Origin: Clostridium sp. CAG:510
GTDB taxonomy: Bacteria; Bacillota; Clostridia; Lachnospirales; Lachnospiraceae
Assembly (NCBI GenBank): GCA_000434615.1
Contig: FR880848.1
Location: 77,897-141,896, forward strand
Reading direction: 5' to 3'
DNA length: 64,000 bases
The notes beneath the pieces were generated by a model. The model saw only the letters and a program-made list of their open reading frames with translations. It did no database searches and was not told the origin of the DNA. Shown here in pieces: positions 9,481-17,443 of the stretch (its first letter is position 1; every line of letters starts with the position of its first letter). Position numbers and translations under genes: made by a program.

Positions 9481-10415
9481 ACTCTGTTTTCCTTTTTTTG
9501 TCTGTGTACCTGATTTAACTGAAACTCAAAGTCCCTCCGGTTTTTCTTGGCAAGATCGGAAAGAATCATGCCCGAGAAAAATGCCTGTACCGCCGCCAGT
9601 TCAATAAAGCAGGATACAAACAGAGTGGGGAAATGATTGACCAGACCGATGCGTAAGAACTCAACGAAAACCGGAATAAACATGGCCACCGCCACTACGG
9701 TAAGAATTGCCGCAAGCAGGGTAAAAAAGCCAAACGGCTTGTAGTTTTTGTATAACTGCACAATGGTTTTCAATACCTTAAAGCCGTCGGAATAGGTGCT
9801 CAATTTGGACACGCTTCCCTCCGGTCTGTCACGGTAGTCCACCACGATATTTTCCAACTGCATGTTGTTATACACCGCATGGATGGTCATTTCCGTTTCG
9901 ATTTCAAAGCCCTTTGACAAGACCGGAAATGTCTTTACAAATTCATAGCTGAATGCCCGGTAGCCGGTCATAATATCCCGGATATTGCAGGCAAAAAGCC
10001 GGTTGATAACCCCTCTCACCAGAGAGTTCCCCAGATTGTGAAAGGGTCTTTTGTTCTCCTGAAAATAAGTGGAAGAAAGCCTGTCCCCCACTACCATGTC
10101 TGCATTTTTCTTTAAAACGGCATCCACCATTTCCCGGGCATTGTTCAGAGGATAGGTATCGTCCCCATCCACCATGATATAGCATTCTGCCTCGATTTCC
10201 CTAAACATCCTTCGGATGACATTTCCTTTTCCCTGCTGGTATTCATAGCGCACCACAGCACCGGCTTCCCTTGCAATTTCATCCGTACCGTCCACGGAAT
10301 TGTTGTCATATACATAAACAACTGCTTCCGGGAGTGCCGCTTTCGCATCCTCCACTACCTTTTTAATTGTCTGTGCTTCATTATAACAGGGAATCAGTAC
10401 CGCTATTTTATCCAT
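9477..10415 (-). CDS. GT2 glycosyltransferase with C-terminal membrane helices (polyprenyl-phosphate glycosyltransferase-like)
   Basis: The frame extends to 10463, but that would overlap the upstream gene. The ATG at 10415 has GGGAG at a good distance and begins MDKIAVLIPCYNE, as expected for the family (312 residues). The GT-A domain carries VDGDDTYP (metal site), and QQGKGNVIRRMF lies between it and the N-terminal fold. Two hydrophobic helices follow at about 235-260 and 270-295. The likely reaction is NDP-sugar plus polyprenyl phosphate to a lipid-linked sugar for export. It is coupled to the downstream GT-C-like gene by a 4-bp overlap, which supports a donor-supplier role. Confidence 0.83.
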   Translation of the reverse strand: MDKIAVLIPCYNEAQTIKKVVEDAKAALPEAVVYVYDNNSVDGTDEIAREAGAVVRYEYQQGKGNVIRRMFREIEAECYIMVDGDDTYPLNNAREMVDAVLKKNADMVVGDRLSSTYFQENKRPFHNLGNSLVRGVINRLFACNIRDIMTGYRAFSYEFVKTFPVLSKGFEIETEMTIHAVYNNMQLENIVVDYRDRPEGSVSKLSTYSDGFKVLKTIVQLYKNYKPFGFFTLLAAILTVVAVAMFIPVFVEFLRIGLVNHFPTLFVSCFIELAAVQAFFSGMILSDLAKKNRRDFEFQLNQVHRQKKENRV

Positions 10416-10435
10416 TATAATCTCCCAATCTGTCT

Positions 10436-11257
10436 TTATTTTCTGAGCACCCATTTCAGCCATATACCGTAGGCGGCGGAGCGGCCTTTCCTGAGTGCCT
10501 TGGACAGAAACTGTCCCACCTTTCCGATGGAAAGCCTGTCTGCATTTTTACGGAGCAGATATACATGCTCCTCAAAGTATGCCTTTTTCTCTTTCGACAT
10601 GACCTTTCCGGTGTTGGAATCTTCCCGGAGCATAAAATAATTCAGCTTCTCCTTTAAGACGTCTACTTTGCCAAAGGGCGCCATGGACATCCAGAGATCA
10701 AAATCCAGAATGTAGCGGTATGCCGGATCGAAACCACCCGCCTTTTCAAAAACACTCTTGCGGAACATGACCGCACAGGGCATTCCGAAATAGTTGTTGT
10801 AAATCATGGACTTCCGCGCCAGTTTTTTTCCGTCCTGTATGCCTTTTTTCGGATACCTTCCGAAAATACCCAGCTTTTTTCCCTCCCGGTTAATCATGAT
10901 GCTGTCATTGATTGTCATCACTATGTCCGGATCTTTCTGCATAGCTTTGCTTTCCATTTCAATGCTTTCCGGCACCAGTCTGTCGTCTGCACAGATTAAC
11001 TTGATATATTCGCCTTTTGCCAGTTCCACACAACGGTTCCAGTTGCCCGCCATACCAAGATTTTTTTCATTCCGGTAAAGGTGTATTCTGTCGTCCTTTA
11101 TACTCTCCACAATCGCCGCCGTACTATCCGTGGATGCATCGTCCACCACGACAATCTCTATATTTTTATAAGTCTGCTCTAACAGACTTTCCAGTGTTCC
11201 TTTAATATCCTTTTCGTTGTTATAAGCCGGAATACAGATACTTACCAGGTCAGTCAT
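10436..11257 (-). CDS. GT2 glycosyltransferase
   Basis: A 273-residue soluble GT-A enzyme opening with VSICIPAYNNEKDI and carrying DDASTDST and CADDRLVPE (the metal-site acids). The C-terminal region holds PFGKVDVLKEKLNYF, common in rhamnosyl/galactosyl-type family 2 members. The ATG is preceded by GGGAG five bases upstream. It is the first gene after a well-formed promoter at 11292-11320, so it probably heads a sub-operon running left to the fdt genes. Donor and acceptor are not predictable. Confidence 0.85.
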   Translation of the reverse strand: MTDLVSICIPAYNNEKDIKGTLESLLEQTYKNIEIVVVDDASTDSTAAIVESIKDDRIHLYRNEKNLGMAGNWNRCVELAKGEYIKLICADDRLVPESIEMESKAMQKDPDIVMTINDSIMINREGKKLGIFGRYPKKGIQDGKKLARKSMIYNNYFGMPCAVMFRKSVFEKAGGFDPAYRYILDFDLWMSMAPFGKVDVLKEKLNYFMLREDSNTGKVMSKEKKAYFEEHVYLLRKNADRLSIGKVGQFLSKALRKGRSAAYGIWLKWVLRK

Positions 11258-11291
11258 GTTTGCTCCCTTTCTTCTGCTTATATTCCATTAA

Positions 11292-11320
11292 AATATAGCA
11301 TAATCCCTACCTACCGTCAA
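11292..11320 (-). promoter_or_regulatory. Predicted sigma-A promoter before the GT2 gene at 10436-11257
   Basis: On the minus strand: TTGACG (11315-11320), a 17-bp spacer, then TATATT (11292-11297) with a TG dinucleotide one base before it (extended -10). The -35 hexamer overlaps the stop codon of the upstream GT4 gene. This lies inside an otherwise continuous run of genes, so it would be an internal promoter. Confidence 0.6.
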
Positions 11321-12474
11321 ATCATGCGAAGCAGGCTGTCCGTATAGGCCTGCACGGAAAAATCTTCCGCTCTTTTTAAGGATGCTGCTTTTCTTTCCGC
11401 AAGCTTCTCCGGTTCTGTAAGCACTTTTACCATCTGTTCCGCCATAATTTCCTCTTCTTTTTCAATGACAGAGGCATCTAAATTTTTTTCCGGACAAATG
11501 ACCGGCAGAAGCACGCCGTATTCGCCCTCAATAACGGTATGCCCGTCCCCGCCTTTCCGGTAATCGTCTAAGAATATCTCCGCGGGACCGGTTTTGCAGT
11601 TTACCGACATAGCAGGAATCCCTACCGCCATGGCCTCTATCAGGGAATTGGGAAAGCCCTCGCTGACGGATGTCATCACAAAAAGGGAAGCCTGTTTTAA
11701 ATAGGCAAAGGGATTTTTCTGTACGCCGGTAAACCAGACGTCCTGCTCCACCTGCAAATCCTCTGCCAGCTTCCGGTACTCCGCAAAGGTGCCCTCACCC
11801 ACAATCATGAGCTTCAGCGCCGGAATTTTCTTTTTTGCCAGGGCAAATGCCTTGAGCAGGTGCCAGAATCCCTTGACATCGTGCTCTCGTCCCATGGCTG
11901 CCACAACCGGTGCACCTTCGTCAAAAAACTTCTGACTGTCCGCCGGCAGAGGCTCTTTTGCCAGCCTCCGGATACTTTCCACATCGCAGGGATTGTATAC
12001 ACAGACCACGTCCTTTGCCCCAAACTGTGTCTTCACATCATCCGCCATGACCTTGGAGCAGCAGATGACCCGATCCGCTCTCCTGCACAGCCGCTTCATG
12101 CTGTTTTTGTCCTGCAGGGCACCGTAGCCGCGGATACCCACCCAGATTTTATCCTTTACTCCCGTAAGGACATTCGCCAGATTGGCGGTGGGTCCGAAAC
12201 TGTATGTGATTTCTATGTTCCGTTCTCTTTTTATTTTTTTAATGGCACGGATACGTTTGCACAGATTTACGGCTTTTCCGACTTTTCCCGGCGCGCTTCC
12301 CAGATTCAGGTCAATCATGTCCACGCCTTCCACGTCATAAATCATGCCCTTTGTGCTGAATACCACAAGTGTCAGGTGACAGTGGGGTGTAAGCAGCTTT
12401 GCCGTCATGGCGCAGATTCGTTCCAGCCCGCCCTGGTCTAAAAGCGGTACCATAAGCATCACATTTCTTTCCAC
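11317..12474 (-). CDS. GT4-family glycosyltransferase
   Basis: A 385-residue GT-B enzyme. The N-terminal acceptor-side motif is LLDQGGLERICAM; the donor-site signature is SVSEGFPNSLIEAMAVG with the E-x7-E pair. It sits two bases downstream of a FemAB-like gene and in line with other glycosyltransferases. Length and motifs are ordinary for the family. The region around residues 310-345 (FLDDYRKGGDGHTVIEGEYG) resembles the loop seen in GT4 enzymes of Lachnospiraceae surface-glycan loci. Sugar specificity is unknown. Confidence 0.87.
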   Translation of the reverse strand: MERNVMLMVPLLDQGGLERICAMTAKLLTPHCHLTLVVFSTKGMIYDVEGVDMIDLNLGSAPGKVGKAVNLCKRIRAIKKIKRERNIEITYSFGPTANLANVLTGVKDKIWVGIRGYGALQDKNSMKRLCRRADRVICCSKVMADDVKTQFGAKDVVCVYNPCDVESIRRLAKEPLPADSQKFFDEGAPVVAAMGREHDVKGFWHLLKAFALAKKKIPALKLMIVGEGTFAEYRKLAEDLQVEQDVWFTGVQKNPFAYLKQASLFVMTSVSEGFPNSLIEAMAVGIPAMSVNCKTGPAEIFLDDYRKGGDGHTVIEGEYGVLLPVICPEKNLDASVIEKEEEIMAEQMVKVLTEPEKLAERKAASLKRAEDFSVQAYTDSLLRMI

Positions 12475-12476
12475 TT

Positions 12477-13244
12477 CTATGCCTTGCCCTTTCTTTTCTT
12501 CAAAACACCGATTGCCAGCTTTCCGATAAGGGAAATGCCCTCGTATACATTGTAATAGGTCAGCGTCTCTCCGCCGAATTTGAATTTAAAGGCATCTATT
12601 CCGTTGGGATTTTCCAGACTGGAAACGCCTCCCCAGTCGTACTTTTCCTTTCCCTGTGCTTTCCATAAAAGCATGTCGTCCCAGTGAAGTCTTTTATTGG
12701 CTCTTGCCACAAAATTTGCATCCGTGTTTTCGTCCCGGAAAGCGGATACGGAGTGAAGAAGTCTTACCTCATTTTCTCCCACAATGTACGAATGGAACAC
12801 CACGGGCTTGCCATCCTTGTAAATGCCGGTCAAAGCAAACGCATCCGCTTTCAGATACGCAGCAAGCTGGGGACGGTTAAAAACTGCTTTCATTCCTTTT
12901 TCCTCATACATCAGCTCATACATATGAGCAAATTCTTCCTGTACCCGGCTATTCTCCCGCAGTTCTTTGGATGTAAAATGCCGAAACTCCACCTCTTCCT
13001 TGTTATTGCGCCGGATTTCATAGCGCACGTTCTTGTTAATCCGGCTCTGCAGTTCTTCCTCCGGCAGCAAAAGGTCGCTCATGAGCGTATGGAACATGGT
13101 TGCCATTCTGTTTTTTCCGTTATCTTCCTTATCCACCGCATGGTAAAAAACAAGGTCGGTTCCCGTAAACTTATGGTTTTCCCCGTCCGGATACCAGACC
13201 TGGGTAATGCGTATTCCTTTTTTTCTGTAGGTTGCCTGTATCAT
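12477..13244 (-). CDS. FemAB/GNAT-like protein in the glycan locus
   Basis: The frame can extend to 13292, but the ATG at 13244 has AGGA five bases upstream and starts MIQATYRKKG; this gives 255 residues. The C-terminal part contains KYDWGGVSS followed by GIDAFKFKFGGE, which matches the YDxxGv...FKxxFGG pattern of FemAB-like acyl/aminoacyltransferases of the GNAT fold. Characterised FemAB proteins add amino acids from aminoacyl-tRNA to peptidoglycan precursors; homologues in polysaccharide loci are usually unassigned. Here, between two GT4 genes, it may add an amino acid or acyl group to a sugar. That role is inferred. Confidence 0.65.
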   Translation of the reverse strand: MIQATYRKKGIRITQVWYPDGENHKFTGTDLVFYHAVDKEDNGKNRMATMFHTLMSDLLLPEEELQSRINKNVRYEIRRNNKEEVEFRHFTSKELRENSRVQEEFAHMYELMYEEKGMKAVFNRPQLAAYLKADAFALTGIYKDGKPVVFHSYIVGENEVRLLHSVSAFRDENTDANFVARANKRLHWDDMLLWKAQGKEKYDWGGVSSLENPNGIDAFKFKFGGETLTYYNVYEGISLIGKLAIGVLKKRKGKA

Positions 13245-13330
13245 ACCTGTCCTAATTCCTTTCGTAACCTGCCTGTTTCGGCCAAGGTACAAATCTTCGT
13301 ATAATCTGCCTGTCTGTACGGTTTTCCCTG

Positions 13331-14437
13331 TTATTTACAGCCGTACAGTTCTTCATATCTTTTTGCCTGTTCCCTGATGGAAAAGCCCGCTGCGTTCACT
13401 TCCTCTAAATGGGATTTTCTCTCATAGGGAAGCATCTGCATGGCGGCTATGGTCCATTCTTCCGCCGTGTCGGCAAGGGACATTCTGTGTACCAATTCCG
13501 TAATGTCCACTTCCTTCGTAATAGCATCGGATATCAGACACTTCAGTCCCGAAACCTGCGCCTCTACCACCGTACCGGGCAGGCCCTCGTAAAGGGACGG
13601 GAAAATCAAGATATCAAAAGTCTGATAATAGTCGCTTACTTTGGACTGATTGCCGGTAAAAAGAACCACCTCGGAAAGTCCGAGCTGTTTTGCTTTTTCT
13701 TTGATTTCCGGCATCAGCGGGCCTTCCCCGACCAGAATAAGGCGTGCCGCCGGATTTCTCTTATAAATTTCCGCAAACACATCCAGCAGAAAAACATGGT
13801 TTTTCGGGGTGCGGAAGCTTCCCACATGCCCGATAACGAGCCTGCCGGCAAGTCCTAAGCTTTCCCGCATATCTTCCCGTGCCTTAATGTCATACACGTA
13901 TTTTTCCGTTTCAATGGCATTGGGAATGACCTGTACTTTTCCCTGCTCCACCCATTTTTTCCCAAATACCGCTTCCCCGGCTTCCTTCGAGCAGGCAAGG
14001 CAGTAATCAGCTTTGTGTTTTAAGGAGCGGCGAAGTATTTTCGTTGTCACACCCTTTATGCCGCCGTCCACACCGGCGCTGCGGGAATGGGCAATGGTAA
14101 TGGGTATGCCTGCCTTTTTTGCAATGGGCAGGTAAATAGAAGCCGTGCTGGTCATATGACCGTGTACGGCACGAAATTCCTTATGATGTGAAAAAAACTG
14201 CTTCAGCGCTTTTTCATAGCTGAACCAGTTGTATACCTTAAAACGAGGGACCCGGTAAATCTTCCCTCCAAGTTTTGTGACTTCTTCTTCAAAATGCTGT
14301 TTTTCCGTTGTATGAATCAGAAAATCAAACTGTATTTTCTCCCTGTCCATATTGCGGTATAAATCCATGATGCGGCTTTCCGCACCGCCTATAGAAAGTC
14401 CTCCCAGTACGTGGAGCACCCGAATCGGTTCCGTCAT
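13331..14437 (-). CDS. GT4-family glycosyltransferase (EpsF-like)
   Basis: A 368-residue GT-B enzyme. The N-terminus reads RVLHVLGGLSIGGAESRIMDLYRN, with the last part (GGAESRIMDLYR) typical of EpsF-type capsule transferases. The middle holds HSRSAGVDGG, and the donor-site motif is LYEGLPGTVVEAQVSG. It starts with an ATG behind AAAGG. Downstream is the FemAB-like gene; upstream is a spacer with a 36-bp-period repeat. The likely role is addition of a hexose or amino sugar to a lipid-linked repeat unit in the cytoplasm. Confidence 0.87.
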   Translation of the reverse strand: MTEPIRVLHVLGGLSIGGAESRIMDLYRNMDREKIQFDFLIHTTEKQHFEEEVTKLGGKIYRVPRFKVYNWFSYEKALKQFFSHHKEFRAVHGHMTSTASIYLPIAKKAGIPITIAHSRSAGVDGGIKGVTTKILRRSLKHKADYCLACSKEAGEAVFGKKWVEQGKVQVIPNAIETEKYVYDIKAREDMRESLGLAGRLVIGHVGSFRTPKNHVFLLDVFAEIYKRNPAARLILVGEGPLMPEIKEKAKQLGLSEVVLFTGNQSKVSDYYQTFDILIFPSLYEGLPGTVVEAQVSGLKCLISDAITKEVDITELVHRMSLADTAEEWTIAAMQMLPYERKSHLEEVNAAGFSIREQAKRYEELYGCK

Positions 14438-14471
14438 AGAGTACGCCTTTCTGTCTGTTTCCGTTCTGCCT

Positions 14472-14536
14472 CTGCACTTTTGCAGGGCTTCCGTCTCTGT
14501 ATCAACCCTGCACTTTTGCAGGGCTTCCGTCCCTGT
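14472..14536. repeat. Two-copy tandem repeat, 36-bp period, each copy with a hairpin
   Basis: Two 29-bp copies (14472-14500 and 14508-14536) differ at one base. Each contains CTGCACTTTTGCAG, a short inverted repeat; the second is extended to CCCTGCA/TGCAGGG. The repeat lies in the 124-bp spacer between a GT4 gene and a deacetylase-like gene. No promoter or T-run terminator was recognised with it. Confidence 0.8.
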
Positions 14537-14561
14537 CCCGGTTTTCTTACCTGACCTTGCC

Positions 14562-15299
14562 TCAGCCCTTCATTTTCACGGCATAATGCTTGAAGGATGC
14601 CATAATATATTCTTTGATATGTCCGAAAACATTCCGCTTTACCGGCGTTTCCTTCATAAACTCTTCATAGGAAAGAAGCTGTTCCTTGTGTTCTTCAAAC
14701 AGTTCTTCGTAGTGTTTCATTTCTTCGTCACTGGTTTCATTGATATGCACCACCATGGTCGTGGTTCCTTCTGACGGCTCTAAACTTTTCTGCATAAGAA
14801 AAGAAATCGGATAAAAAGTCATGCCCCTCCAGAGATAAGGGCCCTTGCCGAAACCATCGGTGATTTTCGTAAAGCCGTTTTCCTTTAAGGCTTTCAAGGT
14901 CTTTCCGTCATAGGAATGTGCCGGTGCCATGAAAATGTCGGTTTCAATGCCGTTTTCGTTTAATATCTGCTTTCCCAAAGCAATCATATTGTTCTGTTTT
15001 TCATAGGAAAAACCAGCAAATTCGGAAAAATGGTTCAGTGGAAAAAGTCCGCCGTGCTTTGTCCCGTACAGATGACGGTATCCGTGCATGGCAAGAACAC
15101 AGCCTTCTTCTTTTAATTTTTTCATTCTGTCGAAAAAGTCCGGAACATCTTCCGTTTTATGCAGATGGGCATCCCTGCAGTCCGGAACAATGCCAAGAAG
15201 GGGCTTTATGTTGTATTTATCCAGAATGGTCTTGAAAGCTTCAAACTTTTCCCAGTCCATATCGGGTGTGATGTCATCCATACGCACTGCAATTTTCAT
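14562..15299 (-). CDS. Polysaccharide deacetylase-like protein (DUF2334 type)
   Basis: The ATG at 15299 gives MKIAVRMDDIT, with the metal-binding aspartate pair at residues 8-9 (an upstream ATG at 15311 would add four residues). A second metal motif, MHGYRH (His72 and His76), follows. Together these resemble CE4/NodB deacetylases, and the protein (245 residues) matches the DUF2334 layout. It should hydrolyse an N-acetyl or similar group on a sugar. There is no signal peptide, so it probably acts on a nucleotide- or lipid-linked intermediate in the cytoplasm. It lies directly downstream of a formyltransferase-like gene; deacylation followed by re-acylation of an amino sugar is possible but speculative. 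Confidence 0.75.
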   Translation of the reverse strand: MKIAVRMDDITPDMDWEKFEAFKTILDKYNIKPLLGIVPDCRDAHLHKTEDVPDFFDRMKKLKEEGCVLAMHGYRHLYGTKHGGLFPLNHFSEFAGFSYEKQNNMIALGKQILNENGIETDIFMAPAHSYDGKTLKALKENGFTKITDGFGKGPYLWRGMTFYPISFLMQKSLEPSEGTTTMVVHINETSDEEMKHYEELFEEHKEQLLSYEEFMKETPVKRNVFGHIKEYIMASFKHYAVKMKG

Positions 15300-15338
15300 T
15301 CTAACCACCATGCCTTTCCGTAACCTGCGTCCTATGCC

Positions 15339-16259
15339 TTAAGCAAGTACATCTCCCGCCTGCAGTTCCTTTGCCGACTCATATTTCTTTATGAGCAGGG
15401 AACCGTCCACCGTCCGGACAATGGGATGTCCGTCAAATACATCAATAACTTCTCCGGGCGCATAGGCGGAAAAATCTATCATTTCATCAAAGGGCTGTGC
15501 TTCCCACACCGTAACCTTTTCTTCTCCTACGTAAGCAAAAGCTCCCGGGAAAGGCGCTGCCACGCCGCGGATGAGGTTATAAATCTCTCTGGTTCTGCCG
15601 TGGAAATCGATTTTTCCGTCCGCCGCCGTACGCTTGTTGTACCAGGAGTCAAAATCCTTAGAGTCCGTCCTTACGGATATATTTCCCTCTTTATAAGCCG
15701 CAAGCAGCTTCTTTATCAGATTTTTGGAGCAAATCATGTTCTTGTACTGCGCCGTGCGGATATCGTCCTGAGGGGTTATGGAAAACATCTCCGTGGCAAA
15801 TACATTAGGGCTGTCCGCCTTTTCGTCGTAGCAAAACAGGTTTAAGTTAAACCGGGTATCCCCTAAAATAATGGACCAGTTTAGCGGAGATCGTCCCCTG
15901 CCGAAGGGCAGATAACCTGCATTGCCGTGAAAGCCGTAAATGCCATAAGCAAATCTGTCTAACACCGACTTCGGAATAAGGCGCTGCCAGCCCATGGAAA
16001 TGCCGATGTCAAATTCGTTCTCTGCGAAGAATTTCTGCGTTTTTTCATCCGTCAGAAAATAGCTGTCCGCTTCGTGCACCGGGATGCCGTATTTTTCGGT
16101 AAGCCCCGACAATCCCTTATAACCGGACACCTGGTTTTTCTTCGTCACCTCCGGGCTGATGGTCACCACCAGATCTACCGGACAGATGTGCTCCTGTATG
16201 AAATTCACGATGTTTTCAGAGGTATCCTTCACTCCGAAAACGACTACTTTATACTTCAT
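15339..16259 (-). CDS. Formyltransferase-fold protein, possible sugar N-formyltransferase
   Basis: The ATG at 16259 follows GGGAG and starts MKYKVVVFGVKD (306 residues); upstream codons lack a ribosome site. The central region FHGNAGYLPFGRGRSP corresponds to the HxSLLPxxRG motif of folate-dependent formyltransferases, and a later KADSP aspartate fits the third catalytic residue. The Asn that normally lies two residues before the catalytic His is Gly here (YGFH). A C-terminal domain follows (about residues 200-306). In polysaccharide loci such proteins usually N-formylate 3- or 4-amino-6-deoxy sugars. With the altered Asn, activity is uncertain. Overlap with methionyl-tRNA formyltransferase is only at fold level. 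Confidence 0.68.
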   Translation of the reverse strand: MKYKVVVFGVKDTSENIVNFIQEHICPVDLVVTISPEVTKKNQVSGYKGLSGLTEKYGIPVHEADSYFLTDEKTQKFFAENEFDIGISMGWQRLIPKSVLDRFAYGIYGFHGNAGYLPFGRGRSPLNWSIILGDTRFNLNLFCYDEKADSPNVFATEMFSITPQDDIRTAQYKNMICSKNLIKKLLAAYKEGNISVRTDSKDFDSWYNKRTAADGKIDFHGRTREIYNLIRGVAAPFPGAFAYVGEEKVTVWEAQPFDEMIDFSAYAPGEVIDVFDGHPIVRTVDGSLLIKKYESAKELQAGDVLA

Positions 16260-16285
16260 AGTATCTCCCACTTTGCTATTACGCA

Positions 16286-16446
16286 GCATTCTGCATACTC
16301 ATTCTGCGTTCCTGATACCATCCACGCAGACGCGCTTGCGCTTAGAAATCACCGTAGCGGTACATAAGATGCCACAGAACGGCATCTAAGTACCGACGGT
16401 GATTAAAAGTCTGCTTTGGATGGTATGCAGAATGCAGAATGCAGAG
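16286..16446. repeat. Long imperfect inverted repeat between genes
   Basis: A near-continuous palindrome centred on the loop at 16374-16380. Paired blocks: 16367-16373 with 16381-16387 (AGATGCC/GGCATCT); 16358-16363 with 16390-16395 (CGGTAC/GTACCG); 16347-16355 with 16396-16404 (AATCACCGT/ACGGTGATT); 16326-16331 with 16409-16414 (GCAGAC/GTCTGC); 16315-16323 with 16418-16426 (ATACCATCC/GGATGGTAT). Both outer ends carry repeated ATTCTGC-type heptamers. The left arm also holds an extra GCGC-TT-GCGC mini-hairpin. It contains no gene. It fits a MITE-like element or a structured RNA in the operon mRNA. Confidence 0.8.
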
Positions 16447-16453
16447 TTACTTC

Positions 16454-17428
16454 CTATAGATTCTCTTTGTACCAGTCAATGGCAAGGTTAATGCCCTTCG
16501 CGAAGTCGTATTCCGGGTCATAACCCAGAAGTTCACGGGCCTTGGTGATGTCCGCATTGGAGTCACGGATATCGCCTGCACGGTTGGGACCGAAGTTCGG
16601 CTCCACATCCTTGCCCAGTGCCTTGCACAAATCATGGTAAACGTCGATTAAATATTCTCTGCCGCCGGCACCGATATTGAAAGCTTCGCCTGCCGCATCG
16701 GAGGATGCCAGACATGCCTTTAAGTTGGCTTCGATGACATTGTCTACGTAAGTAAAATCACGGGACTGTTTGCCGTCGCCGTTGATGGTAGGCACTTCCC
16801 CGTTCATAAGCTGCTTGATAAACTTAGGGATTACCGCTGCATACATGCCGTTGGGGTCCTGACGTCTGCCGAATACGTTGAAATAACGCATACCGTAGGT
16901 GTCCAGTCCGTACAGTACTTTATACAGTCTGCCGTACTCTTCGTCCACGCGCTTGGTCAGCGCATAAGGAGAAAGCAGATGTCCTTCGTGTCCTTCCTTC
17001 TTGGGCAGTACCGGGTGGTCGCCGTATACAGAGGAGGAAGAAGCATAAACGAACTTCTTTACCCCGTTCTGACGGGAAGCTTCCATCATGTTTAAGGTGC
17101 CGCGGATATTGATTTCCTCATATAAAAGAGGCATTTCAATACTTCTGGGAACACTGCCCCATGCAGCCTGGTTCAGCACATAGGTAACACCCTTTGTGGC
17201 TTCCATACAGGTGTCCAGATCCCGGATGTCTCCCTTGATAAAGGTGAATTTCGGGTTCTTGGTGAGAGGTTCGATGTTCTCATATTTACCGGTGGAAAGG
17301 TTGTCCAGACATCTTACGGTATAGCCTAACTCTAAAACGGCTTCACAGATATTGGAGCCGATAAAGCCCGCACCGCCGGTTACTAAAAATACGCTGTCTT
17401 CATCAAATTTTAAATTACGAAATCCCAT
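16454..17428 (-). CDS. UDP-sugar 4-epimerase, TviC/WbpP-like
   Basis: A 324-residue extended SDR. The NAD-binding motif TGGAGFIGSN lies near residues 18-27, the catalytic Ser in ASSSSVYGD and the YxxxK pair in YALTK. NQAAWGSVPRS and YFNVFGRRQDP match the WbpP/TviC branch, which interconverts UDP-GlcNAc/GalNAc or their uronic acids. The gene is 15 bp downstream of a TviB/WbpO-like dehydrogenase, so the pair probably makes UDP-GalNAcA, as in Vi antigen and Pseudomonas O6 pathways. The exact order of oxidation and epimerisation cannot be told. Confidence 0.85.
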   Translation of the reverse strand: MGFRNLKFDEDSVFLVTGGAGFIGSNICEAVLELGYTVRCLDNLSTGKYENIEPLTKNPKFTFIKGDIRDLDTCMEATKGVTYVLNQAAWGSVPRSIEMPLLYEEINIRGTLNMMEASRQNGVKKFVYASSSSVYGDHPVLPKKEGHEGHLLSPYALTKRVDEEYGRLYKVLYGLDTYGMRYFNVFGRRQDPNGMYAAVIPKFIKQLMNGEVPTINGDGKQSRDFTYVDNVIEANLKACLASSDAAGEAFNIGAGGREYLIDVYHDLCKALGKDVEPNFGPNRAGDIRDSNADITKARELLGYDPEYDFAKGINLAIDWYKENL

Positions 17429-17443
17429 GGTTTTGTACTCCTT

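Noticed and set aside
14472..14536. Possible short CRISPR-like array
   Set aside because: Only two repeat copies with a 7-base spacer and no cas genes.
16286..16446. Possible integron attC site or Rho-independent terminator
   Set aside because: No integrase or cassette structure and no R-box pattern; no T-run after the stem on either strand in the reading direction of the genes.
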